Assembly (NCBI GenBank): GCA_030704615.1
Contig: CM060731.1
Span: forward strand, 46,463,241 to 46,523,240
Source of the DNA: Takakia lepidozioides
Taxonomy: Eukaryota > Streptophyta > Takakiopsida > Takakiales > Takakiaceae
DNA: 60,000 nt
Direction: 5' to 3'
Positions 18,751-32,500 of the stretch are shown piece by piece. The notes under the pieces were generated by a model that was not told the origin of the DNA, made no database searches, and saw only the letters and a program-made list of their open reading frames with translations. Every line of letters starts with the position of its first letter. The stretch's first letter is position 1. Position numbers and translations under genes: made by a program.

Positions 18751-21700
18751 GAAAGTGACCACTTGGGTTCCAATGTTCAAAGTGTTAGGTGTTATGTGTT
18801 ATGATAATTTTTACTCCCTCCTTTACTAAATGGCCCTCGACAAGTGTTAATTTTTTTCAAACATATATATATATATAGATATAAAAGACTAGTACTTAGT
18901 TTAAGGTCATGACATATATCAATTAAACATGTCAGCTTTTAATTGAACTTAACATGGGACCATTAAAACAGTCAGCTACTGAAACAGATTTTACTAACAT
19001 GAGCAGCTGTTTAATTTCACTAAAATGTGATCATTGCAACAGTCAGCTAATGAAATGGGCTATCATTAATATAAGCAATTTTTTGTGACAGCTTGATGGA
19101 GGTTGACGTTCCTCTTGTGTGCCGTATTCAATTGTTCAAGAGGGTTTAGCCAATATTCATAGTTTTTTAGAGCAACAGGATGAAGATGTCAAAATGCCGA
19201 TCCTTGGATAAGGATATCACTAAGTTGCATGTTCAAGACTATTGACAATCAACATTGGATTGGATTCCTACTTTCTTTTCTTTTTTTTTCTTTTTTTTTG
19301 GAACATGGGACTTTGCCCTGGAAGCTTTATTTATGTTTATTTTTGGTGGGGAAAAAAGTAAAACCCCTAAAACTACCGTGAAGGCACACGCCAGTGAAAG
19401 ACGAACCGACCTCCTATTGGAGAATTCCAAAAAATTAGGGAAAAATTAGGGTAGACTGTAATGGGGGGTAAAATCATAAAAAATCATCAAAAAGCGCCAG
19501 TAGTTGAATATCCGGAGCCTGGATTTACCATCATGAACCTGTTAAACTGTGCCGCCTGTTTATAGCCACATTTCTACCCCTGCCACCTCGTCATTCTCGC
19601 CACATGGCACTGGGTAGAATACACATGTGGCCCCTCTGGGATTTTGGAAAAATGAAAACAAAACACTGGTTGAGAGTACAACTGCTAATGAGGGAACCAG
19701 TCCTCCAATTTTGAAGGAAAAATTGCCGTTGCTGTTGTCATCAACAGCCCATGCTTGAGGGATTGTAGCGGAACTGATACTTGTTAGGCTTTCTATTGTA
19801 CTCATATACACTCATCAGATTTTATGGCACGTTACTTCTCATGTCACAACTCCATAGAGTCTAGTCATAAGGGATCCCTTATGCGGTTAGTCTTTGCGAT
19901 CAGCTAACCGCGTTTGCTGATTGTCAATTAAAATTGCCAAAGTCTATCCTGATGCCGGTCCCACTGCATTCGCCTTCTTTGACACATGATCGTTTGCCGC
20001 CACCATTCATTGAGGAGGTAGTCATGTTGCTTGTTGAATCCAGCATTTAGGATGTAAGAGAATGTGAAAGGGGATCTGTGGTGTGGGCTGGGAGCACAAG
20101 GACGATGCCCGAGGCATATGCTGCGCTGCCAAAAGGATGCTCTGTGAATATGCGTACTCATGCGCCACCATCGATGATGCTCAGCATGTTCTAAGCATCA
20201 CTTTTTGACCCTCACACTCCATGCCCTTTTGCCGTCAGTACTTGCGCCTCTCAAATTACTGCACTTTTGGGTTCCTCTGAGCTGCCTGCTAGTGGAATCG
20301 GAGCAGTCGTGATTGGCCACTATGTTCAATCACACCGTCTATGTATTATTGTTCACTGAAGGGAAATAAAAGGAATTTGTTACATATGCTAGACCCACAA
20401 CGTGATAGGTTGCAGTACTGTCCTTTCTCTTCACTTGCACTTGGAGGTCAGTGAACCAAAAGACAGCAGAGAAGGTACTGAAAGCTGTTCGGCTTTCTTC
20501 TCGTTGAGAAGAAATTACTAGAGACAAATATCACCAACAAGCTGCAGGCAACTGATCTTTCAATTGTAATTTTGTTTGGGATTACTCAATCCCAATCCCT
20601 CGATCGTTCATCGAGGAAGAGAGGGGAAAGTTGGTGACTAGCTGCAGGAGTGGAGGAGTATTCTGGACTTCCAGAGCGGTCGAATGTCAAGTGATCACCT
20701 TTTCCAGAGCTTGTTGAAGGTCAGTGAGTTACTGTGTGTTGGTGTATCGTTGATACGAGTGAGGGACAGACGGACGGACGGAGAGAGTGTGCGCTTGTGT
20801 GCGAGTGTTTGAGAGAGAGAGAGGTCAACTTTAAGACAATGCCAACAAACGACTGAGGGGAACGATCCACAACCCCAACACAATTTGGGGATGCCACTGC
20901 AGGTTTTCTTGAGCAGATGTTTTACCTTATGTTGACCTTTCATTTTGCTAACTGGCGGTTCTTAACGATACAATTGGGTCTTCTTCAACCAAAACAGCCC
21001 ACACAACCAGTAATCAGGCTTCCTGAAGAACTTCATTTTTAAAGTTAGTATTTAGTTTACAAAGTGGGCTGTTGTGGGCGATGGATTGGTCTATTGATAT
21101 CCGTAGAGGGGTAGAGGTTCTTGTCGAGGTGCTTTATTTTGATCATTTCCATCTAGTCGAACTTCAGAGTGTCCCAATAACAGCTTCCCCGGGGTCCATC
21201 CTCTGGAGTAGTCTCTCCACTGGTGATCCGAAAATGTATACCTTTGTTCTGTTGCGTCTTAAGAGAACACGGTGGATTCAATGCTGTAGTAACTGCTATC
21301 CCATATCATCACCTGGTTCTCTTTCTACTAAATCCTTTCAGCTTTCTTCGCCGTCTTCTTCTTCTGCTCCCGCTTTTGCCTTGCACTTACCACTTCACTC
21401 TTTTCCTTTCTTGGGCCCCTCTTCCTCTCCCCATTTCCATTATTTGAATTTGGCACGATGTTGACGTCGCAAGTCTAAGGCAAAGAGAGAGAGAGTTTTA
21501 AAACGTATGCTCTCTGTCGCTCGCTGGATCATGTGTCCCTTGGGCCGTTAACATTTTACTTTCTAAGTTACGTTACCAAGTCATTTCATTTCTTCTTTCT
21601 GTGTGTCTGTTGTTGATGGCCTTCTTTCCAATTGAAATTCTTTCTGTCCCTGGGAAGCAGAAGGAACGAAGATGACAATAACGTAGAATTTCTGCTTAAT

Positions 21701-21884
21701 ATGGAATGAGACTGGATCGGAATGGACGGGACGTGTTAATTAAGTCTGAAGCTTGACAAGGTGACGAGATCTACTAAGCATAAGGTCTCTTCTTGCATCA
21801 CCTACAATTGACACCTTGAATCCACTGTCGGAATATCGGCAGTAGTGTGGGAGTTGAAACCGGAAAGGAGGTGCGAGGTTGACA
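18751..21884. other. Intergenic region without recognised genes
   Basis: AT-rich sequence with a short TA repeat (about 18863-18880), T-rich tracts (19270-19300), GGAC and GA microsatellites (20765-20822) and short unsupported ORFs. The part directly before 21885 should hold the promoter and 5' UTR of the CREST-like gene; I see no clear TATA box. Confidence 0.5.
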
Positions 21885-24299
21885 ATGCCCTTGGGCAGCG
21901 ATGCCCGTCCAGCTAATTCTTTGAAGGAGTTACAAGAGGTTCGGTTGCTTCATAGCCAGTATGGAGAAAATTTCAGTTACCAATCACGACCTGAGAATGA
22001 AAGGCTTCAAGAGCTCAAGTGAGTGCTTCTCTGGCCTCCGCTACTTTCGCTATTGGACTTTTCGATGTACTTGAAATCATCAAAAACATGAAGCGGAGGC
22101 GTTCCACTCTTCTCTAACTTATCGCTGTGCGTAACATGTCATATGCAGGGGAGATAAGTTTGAGGAAGGTCAAATTGTTAAAGTGAGGCACCAGCCTCGT
22201 GTTGGGAAGGCATTGTGGGATCAGCCACCACAATGGCTTCGTATTGTGTACTCTGGCAACGGTGGTGAGGATTCAACCCCTGAAAAGTATGTGAGAAGGC
22301 ATTAGGGGTCTCGAATTGTGAATACTGGAATATAGATGAAGAAGCATGTGAGAAATAACTTCTATGTTTTTGTGTCTCAGGGTTGCACTGGGCCAGACAC
22401 ACACACGGGCACAAGGGTACGTGGTATATCGTGCACATCTCTAGCATTTGGATGCTCTCTCCACTCTCCCTAAACACACCTTTCTGTGTATTGTAATTTT
22501 CTAGTCTTAGGGGTTTTAGTTAAGGAGGAGAGGGTGGCATTGAGAACTTACCTTCAGCACAGGTTTTCCTTGTTTTTCCTACCTCTTGAACTCTGCAATG
22601 TCAAATGCAATTTGTGTGCTTCACTGTTTGTGTGATGAGCCAATTGGGTATGTTCAGCCTGGGTTAAATATGGGTGTCCTCTCTCTCTGCTTCTGCTCTA
22701 TCTGCTCTTGCTGAAAGTACAATCTGATTCATGCACACCTTGGATATGTATTTGTTCCGAGTACTTCACCAGGGGATCGGTCTTTATTGGAGACTCTTGC
22801 AAATGTTGCAACATCCATGCCTTTTCTTTTGATTGGCCTCCAAGCACCGAGGTAGCCTTCTCATTTTTCTTTATCAAGATCAGATCTCAGAGAATGTAGC
22901 CATGTGTTGTTATTGTGACACCTTAGAGTCACGGGAGCAAAAGGCTTCCTCCCAACAACCGTGGCTTTGCTCTTCTTGCCCCAAAGGACACGAATCATCT
23001 GCAATGCATGATAATCCACACTTTCCACTTTGACTGCTCAGAACGTTTTCCAACATGTCTAAGTAAATTCTCGAGGGCCTCAACATTCTTGACTGAAGTT
23101 TGAAGAGGGACTTGAAAGACTTGCCTCTCAAAAGAGCCAAAAATTATTTTTTCAATCGCAGGAAGAAGCAGGCCACCAAATTGTATGCAAACTCAGTCAT
23201 TGGAGTAGGGGTGGCTTCAAGTTTGTACCATACCTCCCGAGGGAAGATACGAAGGTACTTTAGATGGGGCGACTACGCCATGATTGCCACCTCAACCTTG
23301 GTATACCCTCTCTTAGTCCCCAAGCCTCTTCCCTTGTCCAAATTGTCTAGATGCTTGTGATGGATAACTTGTTCTTCCAGTAATCCAATTTCATTGTCAG
23401 ATAGAAGTGATGATAGGTTGTATGTTGGAGGGAGGAGAGAGATTTAGTCAATCCTTAGTCTGATCCCTCTCCCTTGACTAGTAGGGTGAGACTGGAAGTT
23501 TCTCTGCTGGTAGAGCTGCATTGAATCTCAAGGTGTGCAGCTGGTTCCATGGCTTCTTTTAATCCCCTTTGGCCTTGGTTCCAATGGATAATTACTTGGA
23601 GGCCACACCCATGCTGCTCAAACAAGGCTTGGCAGTTCTAGGCTTGGAAGTGTCATTGACTTGAGAGGTGTGCTAACTTGGATGTCTGCTTTGGGTAGTG
23701 TTTGTCGTCGGCATTGAGGACAGAGAAGTACAACCCAAAGGCACTTATGCTGGCTTCAGCCATGATGATCCCTTTCCAACCGATGCTTGTCACTGCTCTC
23801 CATACAGGCCTGATGGAGGTGGTCTCTTCCTCTCTCTCTTGTTTTGGGGGTTCTTCTGGAGAGCCCCTCTTTCTTTTTTAATGTTTTCTCTTGTCCCATA
23901 AGCTCTTTGAGCTTTCTGCAGATGATATAAATATTATCTCGTTCATTTTTCAGTCTGTTTGTTGCTTTTCAAGGTACATCATGTTCCTGAGAATTTCTAA
24001 AACATGTAAAAACAAATAAGGCAAGCTACCACCATAAATCTTCAAGAGGGACCCTTGCAACTAGATCTGTTGATGATAGGATACAGCAATGAGGGGTGTG
24101 GGGGCAGGCAACATTTGCTATGAAGGTGGCAGAGGAGCCGCGACTGCGGAAGGCCCACAGCTTGCATACCGTTTCATCCCTCATAGGGGGTGCGCTATTT
24201 GTGGCTGATGATGTCTTTCCCAACATGCCCTATGTTCATGCAGCATGGCATGTTGCAGCTGCCGTAGGAGTAGCTGCACTTAACACTCTCCTAGAGTGA
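21885..24299 (+). CDS. CREST-superfamily-like multi-pass membrane protein (6 exons)
   Basis: Predicted exons are 21885-22018, 22149-22264, 22773-22851, 23162-23300, 23699-23818 and 24108-24299, giving 259 residues in frame to TGA. The start is MPLGSDARPANSLKELQE. A soluble N-terminus is followed by hydrophobic segments (VATSMPFLLIGL, NSVIGVGVASSLYH, MLASAMMIPFQPMLVTALH, SSLIGGALFVADDVF, AAVGVAALNTLLE). SSLYH (SxxxH), the Asp in RWGDY and HAAWH (HxxxH) match the spacing of the metal-binding residues in CREST hydrolases such as alkaline ceramidases and PAQR receptors. Enzymatic activity is inference. The exon 2/3 junction is the least certain; all other phases fit. No orthologue name is assigned. 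Confidence 0.75.
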
Positions 24300-24634
24300 T
24301 CACAGAAGGAGGCTACAGTTTTAGGAAACCTCAGACAGGATTTACCAGTTGGGCTTGTCCAAAACTCATGCCCAGTAGATCCACAATGGCTGCATTGCCT
24401 TGTATACTGACAGTAGGAATTTTCGGCCTTGACCATGATGCTCGCTTCCCGTACCCCTGGGAGGTTAACTCACAACTTGACTATAGATACATTCCTCTCC
24501 CATCGTGTGAAACTGACTCCCATCCCTTGGGCCCCCAAAAAATGCAATCACCCATGTACAGATTATTCATTTATCCACCCAGAGGGCAAGAAAGCTCTCT
24601 ACATGTGTATAAAATCTGCCAACAAGCTGGGTAT

Positions 24635-25450
24635 TTAACCCTTAAGTTCCCAAGCCCTTTTTTGACATTTTACCAATTTTGGGTACCCAGCTGCAGTAAA
24701 TTGCCCCTAGAAACCTACCAAAAATCATCCAGAGATTCCAGCCTTATAGCAATGGGCCCAGCTCATTTATGCATGACACACCCAAAAATGAGCCAAGTCC
24801 ACCGTGGAAATTGTGAGATTATAGCGTTGGCCCGGACCTCAAATATCAGGTCCCAAAAAAAAAGTGAGAAAGAAATTGGTTTGACCAAATCAAAACCTAG
24901 CTTTACCCAATTTTGCTTGCCCCCAGACCCACCATTTCCAAATCAGTAGTGGAGTGACTATGACCCCACTAAATTGCAGGTCCAACTGATTTTTTCACCT
25001 ATGGTTGCTATGCATGCAATTACATGGGGGGTTGAAATCTCAAAATTGACAAGAGAAAATCTGCCTCCAAATGAAGTACTTTTTTTTCTACAAAATTGTT
25101 AAAAGCCAATGGTGGATGTGTGTATGTAATGCTCACACACCACAAGGTGAAATGCTTTTTTCAAAATTGCTAATTTTCTGCCAAAAATGGTCTGTGGAGT
25201 GCAATCTGTTTTGGGCTTGTTTACTACCACGTCAGTGGTCAACAAGCCCTTTTCAGGCCCCAAAACGTAGATGAGAGATCTAAGACATTTTTTGTAGGTA
25301 GGAGCTTTTGTTTTTTTCATCATACTCACGACAAATCCCTTGTCATTAAAGCTTCAGAAGTGGGCCCCATCAGATTAGAACTGCAAAAATTAGGTGGAAC
25401 TGCATATTCAAAGTGACCCGATTCAAGTAGCTTGGGAACTTAAGGGTTAA
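24635..25450. mobile_element. piggyBac-type MITE, 816 bp
   Basis: Perfect 21-bp inverted ends lie at 24635-24655 and 25430-25450. They read TTAA plus CCCTTAAGTTCCCAAGC, and the reverse complement at the other end. TTAA at both outer edges fits the piggyBac target site, and CCCT-type tips fit the family. No transposase is encoded. A hairpin lies inside at 25213-25249. Confidence 0.75.
25213..25249. repeat. Hairpin inside the MITE
   Basis: GGGCTTGTT...AACAAGCCC arms enclose a further ACCAC/GTGGT stem. The same hairpin with substitutions recurs at 59898-59935, each time followed by related sequence ending in ATTTTTTGTAGGT. Confidence 0.8.
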
Positions 25451-27095
25451 CAGGCTTCCATTCTCTCCAAAGTATCTATATTGATGCTGACCAATTAGAG
25501 TATGTCATTCATTTTCAAGTCGCAACATTACCTGTTGTTTACTATTCAAATCAGGGTTTTCTGTTTCAAATAGGCTAGGTAGCCCATGTGGTGACTTCAT
25601 TTTACAACAACATGCTCCTATTGCCAGACAAATCATATGGACGTAAAATTCATTGGTTACATCACCTTGAAAAAAATCGAAATCTGCCAACATGTCACAA
25701 TTGTTAAGCTAAGTTCTTGCTTACAATGCAACCAATGACAATGCATTCTTCTACTTCGTAATTAGACACAATTATTTTAGGTAGACGCAATGGAAATTTT
25801 CGGGAGACCTAAAATATGACATTTTCTTGTGATATGGGATCTATGCACGTAGGTTCCACATTGAGAACATCCATTGCTAACAACTCTTCACTAGTTCTGT
25901 CGTGAAGGATGAACCATTTTGGGGAAGGGGTATCTGTGGTTAGATGTGTAGAAATCACCGTCACTATGCTCATGCACATGATGATATCAGGAGGGTGAGA
26001 GTCATCGTCCAGGACTCAGACAGTGACTTGTGCACTATGCCACTCATTGATCAACTACAATAAGGGACTGCTATCCCATTCAATCATATTAAATACAAGG
26101 TATGAGTGAAGCTGTTGGAGAACCATGTGTGTAGACAAGGGTTGAGATGATACATCACTTCGCACAACATGGTCCAGTGGACATGGAGGTAAATTAACTC
26201 TTTGATGGCATATGGTATTTGGTTCCAAGACAACGAATTCCCAAAAACATCTTCATTAGGCATATGACCTCCATTGCTAGCAAGTGGGATCACCTTCTCT
26301 TCAACCATCTAGCACACGCTAAGCAATGGTGGCATGGCATGGAATCTTGTACCCAAAAGATAGTTTACCTTCCATTCGTTCGAAAGACTCCCGACAAACA
26401 TCCCTGAAGTCCTTAGGCAAGAATTGCCTCATTTCCCTATCCATCCAGCTTCGTCTGAGATTGTTGGCACCTGATTCCTGCCCTTCGGCCTCTGCAAATG
26501 TTCATACTTTAAGACTTGGCTGCCTAATTGAACATCGAAGATTACTATCAACATTTGTACAGAAGAAAGAAAAGAAAAGAATTGCTCTTCAGACCCACCA
26601 CACAATTCTCATAGACTTGATGCAGCTTGGAGAACATAGGCAGCCTTAGATGTGTTTAACTTGGGTAGTTCGGATTCACCTGCTGAAGTATCCTCCTTTT
26701 AGCAGGAACAGTCACTAGTCGAAAGGTGGCCCATCGATGTTCGAATCATTGATATCATAACTTCACGTCCTGGTCGCCCTGAGGATATCAGGCCTGGCAG
26801 AGGCGAAGAACAAAGAAACAGATAGTCCGTAAACAAACCTGGAATAAACCTACACAACTCATGGATGTAACTAGATTGACAGCTTACCTTGTCCCCAAAG
26901 TTGGATGATCCATTGACATAACCTTATCATTCAAGAGCATCAATGAGACCTCCTTTCTGCTGTCTTTGGAAGTGCATTCGTTTGAGATAACCAACCCACC
27001 TGAGGGTGATCCAACCCATCCAATCAATTGCCATTGCCTGCATGAAGGGGCCTGTTCCTGTGCTTCCACACTCGGTCTACTGCATGAGCACTCTG
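25451..27095. other. Intergenic region without recognised genes
   Basis: Only short ORFs without recognisable motifs. Downstream end of the NYN gene on the minus strand; its 3' UTR probably lies just below 27096. Nothing else seen. Confidence 0.5.
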
Positions 27096-29188
27096 CTATT
27101 TGCCATCATTATAATCGTCATCTGAGAACCACCAATGATCTTCAAGTATGGCCCTCTTCCTTGGTGCCACATCAGTGGCATCCCATAGCGAATCCTCCTC
27201 TTCCTCCTCCTCTGAAGAATCCGTGTCACCAATCTCCCCATTCTCTTGAAAGCCGCCACCCATGCTTCTCTCGTAGCGATCTTCCAAGTACTCTCTGACC
27301 ATTCCCTCCTCACTGGACCACTGCCCAAAGACCTCATTGGCCCTGGCCAGAGCAATTCCAGAGGCAACATCTTGCCAGGAAAACCTGATGTCAGCAAACC
27401 TACTGAGGGTGACTGTGTCGCCAACCACAACCGTGTGCAAATGGCTTGATTGCGCCTTCTGCAACGTGCTGGAGAAGTCAGAATCATCCGAGACAAGACA
27501 AATACATCGAATACCTTGTTTGATCGATTTTGATATATGAAGCTTCAGAGCTTCGTCTGCAGCCTGAGGCCTGTCACCCACCGTTCTCACATACACACCT
27601 GCTCTTTTCAGTTCTGATGCAAGCCCATACCCCACTTTGGGCACTAAGACCTCTCGCGCCGCATTCCTGTACCTGGGGCCCACACACACGGATTGTCATT
27701 GCAAGGTAAATTGACATGGGGCTGATAACTAAGGTAGCTTTTCCAAATGGATTGCACCTACATCAGTAACCCTCGTCTCTGTTTCTCATAGTAACCCTAT
27801 GACGCTCTCATCCCTGTACCCCTCCTTCTCCTTGTGGGCTCTACACACATGCCTATTACACCTCTTGCCTTAGTATTCATCTTGCCTCTCTCCTTATGTA
27901 TGTCCACCTTCCATGCTCTATTATCCCTTCATTTGTCTGCACATGTCTAACTCTCTCCATAAACGTCTCTTGAGAACTTGTCCCCAAGCACTGTTGGAAA
28001 GTTCATAGACATCAAAATATTGAGGTAGTATGGTCAGTCGATAGCTGCTACTGGAACTGACAAATAAAAAAAGCAACAATCCAGAGGACGTACCTTTCTT
28101 CCTTCTCAGCCAGGCTGGCCTTGTACTTCAACCGCCGATTTCCCTTCAAGGAATCCATTCTGTTCAGGCGCTTATTACGTTCCCTCTGATGCAGTTGGAC
28201 AAAGTGCTTCTTCAACTTCTCATTAGTCCGACACTTGCGCCCACAGTAGCCACAAACATACGGCTCCTCTGGCTACATCCAAGCATTCAAATCAAAAGTT
28301 GTCATTCCATATGAGCTTTGTTGAGTTCTGACACCACCATCTGGCAGAAAAAGTTAAATAGGAGTAAATAAGACCTAGAACAGCGCCCTAGAAACAATGT
28401 CTTTATACTGGAATCCTACTGTATGGCCCCAATGAACCAATTCTTTATCGTACATGAGATCATGAATGCTTTTTGTGAAGAAAGACTGCTAGGACCAGAG
28501 GACTTTTGGCCCATCGCTGGCATCAGTTTTGAATCCAAATGAATTACTGCTCAGCCACGGAAATGATTAGGGTTTCGTTGCAAAATACGTGCAGCCGATC
28601 ACAGAGCTCATTACAACTCTAGAGTTGAAGACTCGTCAATTTTGGGTTTTCAGAGGACTTGCAAACCGTGGCCAGCAGTCTGTCCTTGTTAGGAGAACCT
28701 ACATTGATAGACTCCGAAAATTTTGAAGAAAAACTCACACTTGTGTTTGATTTATCACCCAAGGAGGCCCGAGTAAGAAAAGCACGCACCTTCACGACCC
28801 CTGCCTCCTCCAACGTGTCAAGCATTTTTCTATCCCTTCTACTCTGTTTCACCCAATAAGGCAAGTGAGAAAATGCATGGCGATTTGCATACGCCACCAT
28901 CTCTACCACCTCGCCAAACCCTGCCGCCATGTCTTTGAGCCGAAGGGCAGCTTCGTAGGGAGGCACATGCCTGGGTGGCTTGTTGTCTAGATCCCAGAAG
29001 ACCGCCACCTTTGGGTTGCCCAGCTCCTGTACCTCTGCTGTTGTAGGCGTTGGCGAAGTTGCGGGAGATGGTAGCGGCGCTGCGTCGCAGAAGAAACGAG
29101 GAGGAATCGGAGCACGAGCACAAAGGTATTGTGGAAGAATCAGAAGCTCGGAGATCAGCCTTTTCTGCAGCAGTCCGTGGCGCACCAT
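27096..29188 (-). CDS. NYN-domain (PIN-like RNase) protein with C2H2 finger (3 exons)
   Basis: Predicted exons are 28790-29188, 28094-28272 and 27096-27672, giving 384 residues in frame. The N-terminus is Arg-, Ser- and Ala-rich (MVRHGLLQKRLISELL), like an organelle transit peptide. The NYN domain starts at VAVFWDLDNKPP (about residue 60). It is interrupted by a C2H2 finger (CGYC...H...H, about residues 138-160) and resumes with ICLVSDDSDF (about 250), giving the acidic cluster of NYN/PIN nucleases. The tail is highly acidic (SSEEEEEED). Plants have proteins with this NYN + C2H2 layout. The function is probably RNA cleavage or processing in an organelle (inference). It lies 330 bp downstream of the TPR+SET gene on the same strand. 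Confidence 0.82.
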
Positions 29189-29518
29189 GATGGGGCAAAC
29201 AAAGAGTCACGGACGTAAACTATGCACACTGCAAGCTTCTGGGCTATGCCCTTTAAAACCCTTCCCCCCCTTTATTTGAATAAAATGGACGATTTTGTTT
29301 TATGATGGAATTCAACCTAGTTGGTGTAACTTAGCAGTAGGTAATCAAGCAAGCAATCAAGCGTTTATACTTTATACGCATAACGACCTACCTTCTGACT
29401 TTACATGTAGAAGTACATACGTAAGTAGTGTGCAATTGTGGAGTTCTTCTCATATTTTGCCATCTTAAGAGTAGACTGCATCCTATCCTCAGTACCATTG
29501 GGCGAAGAGATGTTAGTG

Positions 29519-32500
29519 TCAAGGATCCAGCAACCCATCCAGGGATGCCTTGATCAAAGAGCGCAGCACGGATGGCTTCTGCCACCCAAATATACATCGG
29601 CAAATCTGGAGAGTCTTCTCTTCTGCAAGTTTGAACGCTGGCGACTTGTTCCCACTAAGTTTCCTATGCTCTTCGGTCAGCAAGGCTGCGGTTTTCAATG
29701 TTTGAGAGTTCCCTGGGTTCACTAACATCATGGCCTCAAGGAGAGTCTGAATGGACAAAATCCGGGTCTGAGGAGGTCGGTGAGCAACCATGGATTGGTG
29801 GCCTGCCAGGTAGGCGATTGCGTATGAGGCATGGATCCAGTGGTTTTCCATTGGATCTAATTGCATGTCCTGCCAGCAAGGAAGAGAGACACATTGTCAG
29901 ACGGAAAGGAACAGCTTGACAGATTAGTTACTAGAGTAGTAACTCCTTGTGCAGGGCTGAATTTGTTGTTTAGATTCACATTTGACATGTCGTCAATTTG
30001 TATTCTACTGGCAAATGTGTGTGGACTAAACTACATGACAAAGAGAAAGAAGGAAATGTCCGAGAGAGAGAGAGAGAGAGAATGTACTCATGCGACGTTG
30101 TTTGCCCGTAGCCTTGTGGCCATAGACCCTGCGCGCGCAGTTTGGGCGGAACAAGAGGAAACAGACACACTCCAGTGGTCGGACTTACCTTGATATAAAC
30201 AATTAGTTTGGGCTTTCCAGATTTCCTCTAGAAAGCCCTTCACACAAGCATCAATCTGCTGTGTGTGAGCTACCCAGCAATTAGATCCCAACAGGGCCAG
30301 GGCTTGAGGCTCAGGCTCGAGCTTTTGAAGTTGGCGTATAGAGGTGCAGGGACTATGTGCTTGATGGTCCTGAAGATGGTCACTCTCTGATGAAAATACC
30401 CCGGACAGTGCCAATCTCCCTTTCCTCTCTGTATCTGTTTCTTGTTCAAGGGTAGACTCCCTGCCTTCAGTTTGAATTGCAGTCTAGTGCCAAGGGTACG
30501 TAGGGCCTTCAGGTCATCCTTAAGGTCCTCACCCATGTCACAAACTGGAAACAAGTTCAGGGACATTTTATGAGAGAGAGAGAGAGATAGAGAAGTCTAG
30601 ATTGCAGTCTGGAGCTGAGGAACAGAGGGCAAAGGGTTGCAACTAACATAGACCTGGTGGCAAGCAGAGCAAGACATCTGACTACTGTTGAACACAAAGG
30701 TGAGGCAAAATCTGTCGCGGAAGTTCTGAAGCTGACACAGATCGATTACCTGATCGATTTTTTCAAGCATTCTCTGTATATTGTGGGCGAGGGAGACAAA
30801 TGGAGCTGACTGAGCAACAAATTTGTTTTCCAAGAAGGATGGAGCTATGCATGCTGGGGCTGCCATTCTTGCTTGCATTGCTTGCTCCTCGAGTTCTGTG
30901 TAAGTTGTGTACACCTGCCATGACATGAATATCCCTTCAACCGTTGGTATGAAGATTTCATTTAATACATGCTTGTTCAGTCTTTAAACCTGATTCATGG
31001 GTATAGGAACTGCAAGCAAGGACATTTTTCCAAAAGTTCGGAATGAGGAACTAACACAGTGCCCATATTCATCAACAATTATAGTTGCAAGTTCATCCAC
31101 ATTGAAAGCACTGATGAAGATGTTCGGTCTATAGGTATACGTGTTCATAGTGTAATGTATTCCTCAGTAGTATTAGTCTTAAAATGAGCATGAGATGGAT
31201 CAAACAATCCGTATACTAAGACAGGATTACTCATGGATGCTGTCACTATTGACACGAAATACGGTAGATCATGAATTGACGTGTCATAGATCTGACTCAC
31301 GGATATGGTGAATTGTGGTCACCTTGGCTAGATTTGGCTGCATGCCTTCCTCCAGAAGGCAGCGAGAGCACTTGCACTGGAAGCCCCAACCCTTCACACC
31401 TTTGTTCTTCCGCTGTTGAAGGGGACACAAAATATCAAAGTAGGGCAAGCACACCTCTTCTCCGACATCCATATCTCTGGAGGCATAGATAAGCATCGCG
31501 TCTCCCACATGCACACGCGAGGCATTCGCCAGGCATGAGTGGTTAATGAAAGAGGGGAGTGCCCATAGACCTGAGCATGAGCCCTTTAAGCAACTTGAAG
31601 AAGGAATAGCACTTTCTGTCCCAGCAAATTGAGCTCTCTTTCTGTTTTTGCCTATAGATCCATCCTCATCAAAGGCATTCAATTGAACAATTTGCCTGAT
31701 TCTGGTGATGTCAGGCTGCAGGTTGTTGGATCCCGGCAAAATTCCATATCCAGGAGCAATGGTGCCATTGGGACTGGGCAGATGGGTAGCACACCCAGCG
31801 TGAGCAGGAGTGAAAACCAGCCCAGAATTTCCAGTGCTGCTTCTGCAGCCATCCCCCCTAATTTCACCATCAGACTGAGATTTGGTATGTACTGTGCTGC
31901 ATGACTTAGTGCTATATTCCCAATCAGAAGTGCTGAAGTTACTATCAATGGTTGACTTTGCAACCCTTGGTTCTGATCCAAAGCTATCTGCAGAGGACTT
32001 GGGCAAACTCCAAGAACAGATGTGCCGAGTGTTAGTGTTGTCACTTGATGTTGCAGTAAAGGGTGGTGATGTACGCGTGCTCAGCTTACTCCAACTGCCA
32101 GACCTAAGGAATGCTGCTGGTGACACAACAGACTTGATGGGAGCAGATACTCCGACCAATGCTCTGTCAGAAATATCAATTATGGCTGGGGTCAACATGG
32201 GGTTAGAATTTGAGTTAGATCCAGCAAGGCCATAATCAGGACAAGAGTTACAAGGGGTGAAAAGCTCCATCGAGGGTGTCTTCATGTGACTCTCCAAGCT
32301 CCCATCATAGAGACTGTAAAGTTGCAGGAGTGCCTTGGGGCAGGAACTTGCCAGCTGACAAAGCTGGGTGACCAAATCTTCTTGAGAAGCATCGTTCATC
32401 TTCTGGGTCGCAGGGTCCAAGTGAAACTCGATGCTACCACCGTGCACTCGTGCAACTGCGAGGGCATTGCTTACTAGCAAGAGCTCACCAGCTTCTACGG

